Shown piece after piece: positions 46,501-55,291 of a stretch of 64,000 bases of DNA. The stretch's first letter is position 1. Every line of letters begins with the position of its first letter. The notes under the pieces were generated by a model. The model did not search any database. It saw only the letters and a program-made list of their open reading frames with translations, and was not told the DNA's origin. The stretch is from positions 21,908,266 through 21,972,265 of the forward strand of contig CP099852.1 in NCBI GenBank assembly GCA_030062745.1, written 5' to 3'. The stretch is from Capitulum mitella. Taxonomy: Eukaryota; Arthropoda; Thecostraca; Pollicipedomorpha; Pollicipedidae. The position numbers and the translations under genes are program-made.

Positions 46501-48869
46501 CAGAAAATGCATCCATGGTTGTTACCGCCGGAGAGGAGTTTTACGTCGGCCGCAAAAGGTCGGTGTTTGTGTGGGTTTAACCGGTCTTGGTTATATTTGT
46601 CGATGGAGGTGGGACCCGGACTTGCTTCCCAATGACTCCTGTACTGGGAAGAGGAAGACCGGGTACCTTCCCCGGCCGCTCTTTTTCGTCCACCACTGCT
46701 GCTAAGACTTGTCGCGAGTCGACTGGGCTCGACGAGGCTCAGGGAGTGATTCTCGGTTCTGCTGAATCTGCGGTTGGCGCTGGGTTTGAGCGGAGCTCCC
46801 GGAGGTCCGAGCCCGGGACTGCCCGACTTTGGGAAGCTGGGGGCAGGCACATAGCCAGGATTGTCCTCGGGGAAGGGGCAAATGTTAAATTTGGTCATAT
46901 GGCGTAGGCATATGACGAAATTTGCAGGAGAAATTAGCAATTTTATGTACCTCACCTCATATTTAACTCACAAGAACACATAAAGTGTTTGCTTTTGCGA
47001 CATGTCTATGATCATTTTTCCGTATTCCTGCGAAATATCTGCTACTATATCTAGCGAAGACCGCTTGGCTCAGGGGGGCCATGGCCCCATGCCCCCCCCC
47101 CTTGGCTACGTCCCTGGCTGGGGTGCCGGCTCAGCTAAGCCGAGCAGTATAGGCCACCCGGTGGGGGCCCCGGCGCGCCGTCTGCGGTCTCTCTCCGGGC
47201 GCGGGCAGCTGTGGTCGGCGACTCGCCGGCCGCCGCCGCCGCCTGGGGTCCGCCCGACAGCGGGCCGGCACTGAGACGACGCCCCCTGTTGGTGGCCTCT
47301 GGGTTCAGGTGTGGCCGGAACGTTCGGCCGACCTGCCCGTCAGCGGGTACGGGGTACGCAGCGGGAGGACACAGTTGTAGGGCGGGCCCGACGCCCTATC
47401 AGTCACCGCACGGCACCCGCGATAGGCGAAACAGCCTGGCGGAGATACCCTGAGGAGTGAGGAGACGTCAGTTGACAGAAGTTTCATATGGGGACTGGGG
47501 ACGCCACCTGAAAGATGACGTCTCGGTGAGTCCGGCAGCAGACAGCAGGTGCTCCTTTAAACGTGCCAGCCGACTTTGTCAGTGTCAGATGCCACATTAT
47601 GGTGCCTGTGATGTGAGACCTGGTGCAGCGGACACAGTTTGGTGCCTGTTGATGCAAGACCTGACACGCCTGACGTAGCTTTGCACCGGTTCACGAATGA
47701 CCTGACACAACTGACACGGCGCAGTGACTGTCGGTGTGTGACCTGACACGACTGACAGATCCCTGCGCCGCAGACCCGCGACCGGCCACCTACGCCGTGC
47801 TGGCCACCGACTACGAGTCGTTCGCGGCCCTTTTCACGTGCCAGAACGTCAGCGTGGGCCCTCTCTCGCTCTACCACCGGCGGGACGTTTACCTGCTGAG
47901 CCGCCACAGGAACCTCACCATCGCCCCCGAACACCAGGACCAGGTGAGTGTCTCTGTGTACCTGCTGAACCGCCGCAAGAACCTTACCATCCCCCCCGAG
48001 GACCTGGACTAGGTGAGTGTCTGTGTGTACTTGCTGAGCCACCCCAAGAGCCTCACCATCTCCCCCGAATACCTGGACAACATTAGCGTCTGTATGGACG
48101 GCACCTGCTCCCCTGTGCAGGTGGATCAGGTGAGTGGCTCGGTGTCCGTCCGTCGCCTAATGTTTGTCACTAATGTTTGTCAGTGCCTGAAACCAGTGGC
48201 TGTTCTTTATGCCCCAGTATCGCGTCCACGCATCACTGGGCCCAATCGTTCGCTGCCGTGTAAGTTGCTGTCCTGACAACCAGCCCGTGACCACGTGAAC
48301 TCTGACCCTGATGACCTTGCCGGCCGCCGTGACCCCGAAATGACACTGCAGGTGGCCGCTGCGCTGATCGTCAACCAGATCGAAGACGAGTTGGAGCCGG
48401 TCACCCACTCGAGCTGCATCTCCGCCAGCCAGGCCTTCCTGGACTTGAACACCAACCGGCTGGTGAAGGGGGTAAGAACTGTGACTGTCCGCCGCCCGGC
48501 GGGCCGGACTGATCGCATTGTGGGACGTCTTTCCGACCTAGACTTACTGGTTGCGAATGTCGAGCCGGCACAGAGCAACGCCTGGGGAGGCCTGGGGAGG
48601 CCTCGGGAGGCTCGCGAGTTACTGGATCGCGTACCCCGGCGCCGTTTTTCCTCTGCCAAAGATGCGTATCGTTCGCTTCAGCTTCGTGTCCTCCGCGTGC
48701 ACGCGAGGAGTCTGCGGAGCTGCTTTCTGGCCTTTCGCGCCGGTCTTGTCGCAGCCTTGTGACTGGTTCCCCGTTCTGTCGCCAGGTGGCGGACGTGGCC
48801 AACAGCATCACCAGCACGATCAACTCCATCACGGCCACCATCAGCGGCCTCTTCTCCCGGTCCAACTAG
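36891..48869 (+). CDS. Secreted lipocalin, apolipoprotein D-like, five coding exons
   Basis: Exons are 36891-37016, 46091-46307, 47774-47943, 48352-48471 and 48786-48869, all with GT-AG junctions and matching phases. The product is 238 residues. Residues 1-20 are a signal peptide (ILCCLFALVVAAAA). The lipocalin fold follows: motif 1 is the GxW in FVGVWYV (residues 43-49), motif 2 is TDY in VLATDYESFA, and ACPR near residue 27 is typical of arthropod ApoD/Lazarillo-like proteins. The third motif (Arg) is not clear. Such proteins bind small hydrophobic ligands outside the cell; the ligand here is unknown. The C-terminus is longer than usual and ends in a Ser/Thr/Ile-rich segment (SITSTINSITATISG) on its own exon. 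The exon 3 donor region is triplicated. Intron 1 is 9 kb. Confidence 0.8.
38157..38975 (+). CDS. Hypothetical 272-aa open frame inside lipocalin intron 1
   Basis: An 819-bp frame from ATG 38157, with no tandem repeats to explain it. The predicted protein is Arg/Ser/Gly-rich with no recognised domain, signal peptide or membrane span. GC-rich sequence keeps frames open by chance, and there is no splicing or family support, so this is probably not a gene. Confidence 0.15.
   Translation: MTSQHSGDGGGPGSGESTSANRGQFLPSIVGDILFSCRRRCPNGVTKTDFKRGTADGPRGRYFTTRAASREEACSISQDGLDCMRLGHHFPITVADPPRCLETLKRIPRRNPVAFYFHLSAASLGEGSGSVRELVRGWLRPTTSRRNRSSPLLSRGGGHRPESVTSGGHPVTSIRSCEPEPWTRCRPGADRRLRLRSREGPSGFRVRDVRGSHSQLGSDQRMIMLEPRRILGGRCWLWQTRRKLNEMLRVLLLHLTSGSWIADQCSQIFRSV
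39308..39478 (-). mobile_element. Short inverted-repeat element, family CATGGCTGG, copy E (reverse, diverged)
   Basis: It aligns by eye with the reverse complement of the copy at 4283: shared words include GTCCAGACCCCCCAGTTTT, CGATTTTAACA, ACAGTGACTGGAAA and GGAAATCTCCAG. The ends are diverged. Confidence 0.45.
40372..40500 (-). mobile_element. Short inverted-repeat element, family CATGGCTGG, copy D (reverse, interrupted)
   Basis: It aligns with the reverse complement of the copy at 54000: GGCTGGCGATCCCGGGG, TTCAGGGATTTTAAC, AAACGGTATGAAAATCCTA and AATCCCTCCC. An (AT)n tract follows on its right side, so the far end is disrupted. Confidence 0.45.
40520..40599. repeat. (AT)n microsatellite
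   Basis: About 75 bases of uninterrupted TA dinucleotides followed by ACATATG, in lipocalin intron 1. Frames reading IYIYIY here are repeat products. Confidence 0.95.
42925..44134. mobile_element. piggyBac-type non-autonomous element (MITE), 1,210 bp
   Basis: TTAA at 42921-42924 and 44135-44138 flank perfect 12-bp inverted ends, CCCTATTCCCGG. TTAA targeting and CCC-starting ends are the piggyBac signature. Inside, both sides carry CAGGGGG…CGGAATCCGCCCCC-like palindromic stretches. The right side has about 25 extra bases and a second ATTCCCGG before it. There is no transposase frame. At least six AGGTCA half-sites lie at 43247-43583, including a perfect DR1 at 43571-43583. It sits in lipocalin intron 1. 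Confidence 0.8.
44139..46090. other. Right part of lipocalin intron 1
   Basis: No gene recognised. The 134-aa frame at 45113-45517 has no family features and no splice support. Confidence 0.35.
47590..47772 (+). repeat. Degenerate repeat at the 3' end of lipocalin intron 2
   Basis: Diverged copies of a word like GTGACCTGACACGACTGACA approach the acceptor GCGCCGCAG| at 47773. Too degenerate to set a period. Confidence 0.5.
47890..48097 (+). repeat. 69-bp triplication spanning the lipocalin exon 3 donor
   Basis: Units start at 47890, 47959 and 48028. Each encodes a YLLxxxxxLTIxPE-like segment, then GACCAG|GTGAGTGT or its derivative. The first is the real exon end (donor at 47944). The second keeps GTGAGT at 48012 but has TAG in frame just before it. 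The third has lost its donor (ACATTAGC). The copies are about 80% alike, so this array is older than those in TTC39C. Confidence 0.9.
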
Positions 48870-50184
48870 ACTCAACCACAGCGGCTTCTTCAGCCGCAAG
48901 GTCACCGCAACGCAGCGAAGACCCTTCGCCCATCAGTTGTCGCGCCCCAGCGGTACTGCGGCCCGAGCCGCGCCGCGCCCCCAGTAGCACTGCGGCCCCA
49001 GAGGCGCCGCGCCCCTAGCGGCAGACGCGCCCCCGTGGCCGCAGCGAAACGTGGGAGCTATCGCCGCGGGCCTCCTCCTGCCGACCGCCGAAGGACCGTT
49101 CAGTGCTTTGCCGCGCGGCCCTGTGTTCTGACAGCCCGACGGCGGCCGGCGGCCGTCAAGCTCAGCCGTCAAGCAGACGGCTGAGCTCAGCCGCCAAGCA
49201 CCGTGCTGAGCGGCGGGACGGGGCGCTGCTGCCCTGCTGCTGGGCGGGAGAGTGCTGCTGATGCTGGGTGATCAGGCCAGCAGGCCCGTCACCCGGCAGA
49301 ACGTGAGGATGGTCGTCCAGTGCTGATATGAGCTTGCCGTGCCTTTGACGGGGCGTCGTCGGTGACTGCTTTAGGTTGTGCTCGTCGAATCCTTGAGCCA
49401 ATGGCTGTACGGATGTTGCTATAATGCTGCCTTGAAGGGGTACGGCCGTAAGACAGTCCGGTATTCCGTTATTTATTTACTGATCCGTCCGTGAGCCTTG
49501 ATTGTGGTCAAAACATTAGCTGTCTTGAGATCTGCTAAATACACGTGACGACACAATGTTAGACCCGGCAACACGCTAACCATCGTCATTTGAAAACTGT
49601 TGAGTACACGAGCGAACGCATCAGGTCAGTCGAAAGCTAAAAGCACAGGGCGCCGGAGCAGTTCTTAACTGACCGACCACATGGCTGGCAGCAGCAGCCA
49701 AAATCCAGTCTTGAAACGGCTGGACGCTGGATCACGGGAACTCCGGCCTGGGCATTTGGCACTGAACGGAACAGGTTCCAACTCGCAACTAACGACACAG
49801 TGTTCCCGTTCAGACACGACGCTCCCGCCTTCTGGCCACGACGTCCAGCCGGTAACCAGGACGCCATGACGACGCCTCGCAACAGCGCCGCGACGGACGG
49901 CGAAGGGAACCCCGCGCATCACCATTATGTGGCGGTGACGGGACTCCCTGGCACTTTAGTGACAATGTAACGGTAGCGGGCAGAGGTTCAACAGGCACCA
50001 GCTGCACCTGAAACCATCGCTCCAGCCAGGTCCAGCGCTGGACTGACGTCTGAGCCTCCGCGGGCCGCACTGCACGTCCCGGGGGCCGCTGGAGCTGTCG
50101 GCGCCGGCTGTGTGTCGGAGCATTGGCCCGGCTCCCCGACTTATGTGATCGGCCGGCCGGCCGTCGCTCGGCGGCCGACAAGAG
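48870..50184. other. 3' flank of lipocalin
   Basis: Contains the lipocalin 3' UTR and intergenic DNA towards the convergent gamma-tubulin gene. A TTATTTATTT stretch near 49470 offers AATAAA on the minus strand. Alanine/arginine-rich minus frames near 48.9-49.2 kb are unsupported. Confidence 0.35.
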
Positions 50185-51130
50185 CCAGTCTGGCACCACT
50201 GGCGGTCTGGCACCACTGGCGGTCTGACACCACTGGCGGTCTGGCACCACTGGCGGTCTGGCACCACTGGCGGTCTGACACCACTGGCGGTCTGGCACCA
50301 CTGGCGGTCTGGCACCACTGGCGGTCTGGCACCACTGGCGATCTGACACCACTGGCGGTCTGGCACCACTGGCGGTCTGGCACCACTGGCGGTCTGACAC
50401 CACTGGCGGTCTGGCACCACTGGCGATCTGGCACCACTGGCGGTCTGGCACCACTGGCGATCTGGCACCACTGGCGGTCTGGCACCACTGGCGGTCTGGC
50501 ACCACTGGCGGTCTGGCACCACTGGCGGTCTGACACCACTGGCGGTCTGGCACCACTGGCGGTCTGACACCACTGGCGGTCTGACACCACTGGCGGTCTG
50601 ACACCACTGGCGGTCTGGCACCACTGGCGGACACGTCTGGCACCACTGCCGGTCTGACACCACTGGCGGACACGTCTGGCACCACTGGCGGTCTGACACC
50701 ACTGCCGGTCTGGCACCACTGGCGGTCTGGCACCACTGGCGGTCTGGCACCACTGGCGGTCTGGCACCACAGGCGGACACGTCTGACACCACTGGCGGTC
50801 TGACATCACTGGCGGTCTGGCACCAATGGCGGACACGTCTGGCACCACTGGCGGTCTGACATCACTGGCGGACCATGTCTGGCACCAATGACGATCTGAC
50901 ACCATTGGTGGAGCATGTCTGGCACCACTGGCGGACCAAGCTTGGCACTACTGGAGGTCTGACACCGATGGCGGACCATGTCTGACACCACTGGCGGATC
51001 GCGTCGGGCACCACGGGTGGTCCGACATCACTGGCGGACCATGTCTGGCACCAATGGCGGTCTGACACCACAATGGAGGTCTGACACCGCTGGCGGACCA
51101 TGTCTGACACCACTGGCGGATCACGCCTGG
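50185..51130. repeat. 17-bp satellite, roughly 55 copies
   Basis: The unit CTGGCACCACTGGCGGT repeats with few changes (GACACC for GGCACC, GGCGA for GGCGG), becoming degenerate and longer after 50.8 kb. It lies between the convergent lipocalin and gamma-tubulin genes, possibly within a long gamma-tubulin 3' UTR. Frames of 250-300 aa across it are repeat products. Confidence 0.95.
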
Positions 51131-51407
51131 CTCCGCCCGCGGATGCTTGGCACCAATGAAGGACATGGTCCAACAGACAGCGCGCACACCGGCCGTACCA
51201 CATGAACCGTCCGCACTCCAGACGGACACCAGCGTCCTGCCCACCTCCGACCTCGCGACGCCGCATTTTCTCGCGGTGGATCTGCGTTCAGGCGGCCGGC
51301 TGGTCCTCCGGCGTCCACAGCGCCGCGAGGGGGGCTCCTCCCCGGCCGCCGCCGCCTCCTGCGGGCAGCCCGGCCGGCCGGCGGGGGCCGCGCCGGCGGC
51401 GGCCGCC

Positions 51408-54400
51408 TCAGGCCGGCGCCGCCAGCCGCTCCATGCCCCAGCTGAGGTAGTCGGCGCGCGTGGCCGCCAGGTACTCGTCCACCAGCGACTGGACCACCTC
51501 GCGCGAGTTGTCCAGCTCCTCCAGGCTCTCCGAGAACATCTCCTGCTTGCGGAACTGCTCCAGGAAGGCCTCGCGTTTGCGCAGTTTGTCGTACTGCTGC
51601 AGGGTGCGCGTGAACAGGGACGAGATGCTGGTGTGGTTGGCCAGCATCAGGCCGGACACTCGGTGCGCCGACTGGATGTAGGGCGACTTCCGGGAGAGCG
51701 CCACCTGGATGCTGGCCGGCCCCCAGGGGATGAACTGGGCCAGCTTCCGTTCGCGGATCCTCTGCAGCGACTTGTGCACCTGTCAGACCGCAGCACGGTG
51801 TCAGGGGGTGGTGTACTTGTGCACCTGTCAGACCGCAGCACGGTGTCAGGGGGTGGTGTACTTGTGCACCTGTCAGACCGCAGCACGGTGTCAGGGGGTG
51901 GTGTACTTGTGCACCTGTCAGACCGCAGCACGGTGTCAGGGGGGTGTACTTGTGCACCTGTCAGACCGCAGCACGGTGTCAGGGGGGGGGGGGTGTACTT
52001 GTGCACCTGTCAGACCGCAGCACGGTGTCAGGGGGTGGTGTACTTGTGCACCTGTCAGACCGCAGCACGGTGTCAGGGGGTGGTGTACTTGTGCACCTGT
52101 CAGACCGCAGCACGGTGTCAGGGGGTGGTGTACTTGTGCACCTGTCAGACCGCAGCACGGTGTCAGGGGGTGTACTTGTGCACCTGTCAGACCACAGCAC
52201 GGTGTCAGGGGGGGGGTGTACTTGTGCACCTGTCAGACCGCAGCACGGTGTCAGGGGGGGGTGTACTTGTGCACCTGCAGCCGCAGCACGGTGTCAGGGG
52301 GTGGTGTACTTGTGCACCTGTCAGACCGCAGCACGGTGTCAGGGGGGTGTACTTGTGCACCTGCCAGGCACGGTGTCAGGGGTGGTGTACTTGTGCACCT
52401 GTCAGACCGCAGCACGGTGTCAGGGGGTGGTGTACTTGTGCACCTGTCAGACCGCAGCACGGTGTCAGGGGGGGGGGGTGTACTTGTGCACCTGTCAGAC
52501 CGCAGCACGGTGTCAGGGGGTGGTGTACTTGTGCACCTGTCAGACCGCAGCACGGTGTCAGGGGGGGGGGGGGGTACTTGTGCACCTGTCAGACCGCAGC
52601 ACGGTGTCGGGGGGGGGGTACTTGTGCACCTGTCAGACCGCAGCACGGTGTCAGGGGGTGGTGTACTTGTGCACCTGTCAGACCGCAGCACGGTGTCAGG
52701 GGGTGGTGTACTTGTGCACCTGTCAGACCGCAGCACGGTGTCAGGGGGTGGTGTACTTGTGCACCTGTCAGACCGCAACACGGTGTCAGGGGGTGGTGTT
52801 ACGCCCAACGACGTCAGATCCAAGGAGAGGTTGCTGCAGGCAGTCAGGGGCGGCAGGGCTGGTGGCCTGTATACGTCACTACACAGTGGAGAATTTTTTC
52901 CTTTTTATTCAACTCATATTCATGTCTGAACTTTAATCCAGGTATGGCGATCCGGAATCATTTTCCCATGGCAAATCCCATCATGAGGACATCTGGACGT
53001 TCGGCAGATTACCGGAGCAGCTACTCCACTCTATAGTGATGTTTTCGACAACACGATTACATAGAGACGATCACCAGTTACAGTACGCGATCCAGATTAT
53101 TACACTTCGCCGATACCGGAGACGCACTTCCAAAGCGTGCAAAGCTAAAACTGCTTATCAACTTGGATAATGGCTCTTAGATACTCCTGGTTTTTAGACA
53201 ATGTACACATTCAATAAATAAACGACCTTCCCTACCATGACTGGGGTTGATTTACACAATTCAGTCTCGTAGTGTACCGAAGGTCGTTTATTTTTTGAAT
53301 GTACACAAAACTGTTTGTTTCCCTGTGCGATTCGGGGAGGGATCAACACACGGACTTCCGAGGCCGTCCGAGAACAGAAGGGCTGGTGCCACTGACCTGC
53401 GTGGGGTCCACCTCGCCCTGGATGATGTTCAGGATGGCAATGTAGCAGTGCGCCATGCTCTTCTCGGCCGACGTGCTGACCATCATGTTCTTGGGCTGCA
53501 GCAGGCGGCGCATCACGTCCAGCACGGTCGTCTTCCGCACCGACGTCCCCGCCTGGCGGCACGTGGTGGTGCGTGACGGCGCGTGGTGGCACGTACCCGC
53601 TCGCGGGGTTCGCAGACATTAACCATGTGTGTCGTTCAGGAACGGCGTCGGCGGCGTCTCCACCGAGGCGCTACGACTGGCGGTCTCCGCAACAACGTAA
53701 CACTGACGCGACAGAGAGGCTGACGCTATGGTTTTATGCTCGTTCTTTGGGACCTGGATGTGCTGGCCAGAGATGGGCGACTCGGTACGCGGCTCAGCCG
53801 GTGGCAATGTCACTACGAATATCTCTGGACATCATAAACGGGAGACACAAACGCTCTGCACGGGTAAAAAAGTTTAACTTTGTCCGGCTTCAGCGCGCAA
53901 GCACTGCAGCTTCACGGCATCCTTACTAAGTACGCTGCACGCTTGCAAAGGTAAAATTATATGTCGTCTGCACTGAATATATTTGATACAACCGGTAATC
54001 ATGGCCAGGGATTTCCGAGAATTACTGGGCATGGGGTCCACATAGGATTCCAGACCGTTTTTTCAAGTCCCTGTCGCAGGCGTAAAATTAAGATCCCTGA
54101 ATATGGGGCCGGTGCCATAATATAATGCCGGTGCCATAATATAATCCCTCCCCCCCCCGGGATAGCCAGTCATGCCAGGAACGCCTTTCAGCCTGAGTTG
54201 GTGGCGAGCCTCCTGGATCCGGTGCGGCGGCGGTCTCGCTGATCTAGTGTTCCCGTCAAAACGCCAAACCGCGACACCCTTCCGCCGAAACACGCCAGAC
54301 TTCAGCCGGCGCGTCTGACCGCGCCCGTCCGCGGGAGCGCCGCGCTCAGGGCGGCCGCACTGACCTGGTCCGTGGTGAGCGGCGTGTAGCCGGTCATCAG

Positions 54401-55204
54401 GAAGTGCAGCCGCGGCGTGGGGATGAGCGGCGCGATCAGGCCGATCAGGTCGTTGTTCATGTAGGACGGGTACCGCAGCGTGGTCGTGCTGACCGACATG
54501 ATGGTCGACACGAGCGAGTTGATCTGCGCGAACGTCGGGTTCTGGATGTGCAGCCGGTCGACGGCGATGCGGTTCAGCGCCGTGTTGTCCAGCACGACCA
54601 CGCAGTCGGCGCTCTGCGTCAGGCGCTTCAGCGTCAGCAGCGAATTGTACGGCTGCACCACCACGTCGCTGATCTCGTCCTGGCTCGGGAACACCGAGTA
54701 CGTCTGGATCAGCTTCTTCGGGAAGCGGTCGTTGAGCTTCTCCAGGATGAAGGAGCCCATGCCGGAGCCGGTGCCGCCGGCGATCGAGTGGCACAGCACG
54801 AAGCCCTCCAGGCTGTCGCTGTTGTCCGCCTCGCGGTCGATGATGTCGAACACCTCCTCGTAGAGCCGCTCGCCCTGGCTGTAGCCGGACGCCCAGTTGT
54901 TGCCGGCGCCGCCGCCGTCCTTGGACAGGTACACGTTCTCCGGGTTGTACAGCTTGGCGTACGGCGACGCCATGATGCCGTGGATGACGCGCGGCTCCAG
55001 GTCGAGCAGCACAGAGCGAGGGATGTAGTGCTCGTCGTCGGCCTGGTAGAAGAACACGTCCTTGCGGTCCTGGCCATCGGCGGCGAAATCCTCGAGCACG
55101 CCGTCCGGGCTGATGCCGTGCTCGGCGCACAGTTTCTTCCAGAACTCGAAGCCGATCTGGTTGCCGCACTGGCCCAGCTGCAGGGTGATCACCTCGCACG
55201 GCAT
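51408..55204 (-). CDS. TUBG1: Gamma-tubulin, three coding exons, complete
   Basis: Minus-strand exons are 54365-55204 (residues 1-280), 53397-53552 (281-332) and 51408-51779 (333-455), all phase 0 with GT-AG ends. Almost every segment is recognisable gamma-tubulin: the N-terminal [16 protein letters not shown], the GTP-binding loop [79 protein letters not shown] and [13 protein letters not shown]. It nucleates microtubules in the gamma-tubulin ring complex at centrosomes. Length 455 is normal. Divergence from the consensus in ordinary positions (for example STSAEKSMA) is modest. Intron 2 holds about 23 copies of its own acceptor. The CpG-depleted stretch upstream of the ATG suggests a 5' UTR intron with transcription starting near 56.7-56.95 kb. 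Confidence 0.96.
51780..52800 (-). repeat. About 45-bp array built on the gamma-tubulin exon 3 acceptor
   Basis: About 23 copies, with most length variation in a G-run (plus strand). In the minus sense each unit ends GCGGTCTGACAG|GTGCACAAG: the acceptor plus the first nine coding bases of exon 3 (VHK). The authentic acceptor is the last one, at 51780-51782. From most decoys the frame is GTG CAC AAG TAC ACC ACC CCC TGA, a stop after seven codons. The 629-aa plus-strand frame here is a repeat product. Confidence 0.97.
53202..53307. repeat. Hairpin-forming inverted repeat in gamma-tubulin intron 2
   Basis: Left arm 53202-53229 (TGTACACATTCAATAAATAA…) and right arm 53280-53307 are inverted copies, 28 nt each, with 25 matching positions by eye. 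The loop is 50 nt. It could be a tiny MITE or a hairpin RNA precursor. AATAAA occurs in the arms. Confidence 0.6.
54000..54174 (+). mobile_element. Short inverted-repeat element, family CATGGCTGG, copy C
   Basis: It starts CATGGCCAGGGATTTCC and ends GGGATAGCCAGTCATG. Shared interior words with the copies at 4283 and 33617 include GTCCACATAGGATTCCAGACC. Length 175 bp. It lies in gamma-tubulin intron 1. Confidence 0.6.
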
Positions 55205-55291
55205 GGCGGTGTCGCCCGGGGTCCCCTCGCGGCGGAGTCGACTCGTCCAATAGCCGAGCAGCGGCTCTATCGAGACCCGTCAGAGCTAGCG

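Noticed and set aside
49810-53036. Frames of 278-629 aa on both strands
   Set aside because: Products of the 17-bp satellite and the 45-bp gamma-tubulin acceptor array, plus shadows of gamma-tubulin exon 3.
54063-55250. 395-aa minus frame and 297-aa plus frame over gamma-tubulin exon 1
   Set aside because: Out-of-frame shadows of the GC-rich gamma-tubulin exon, whose own frame matches the family throughout.
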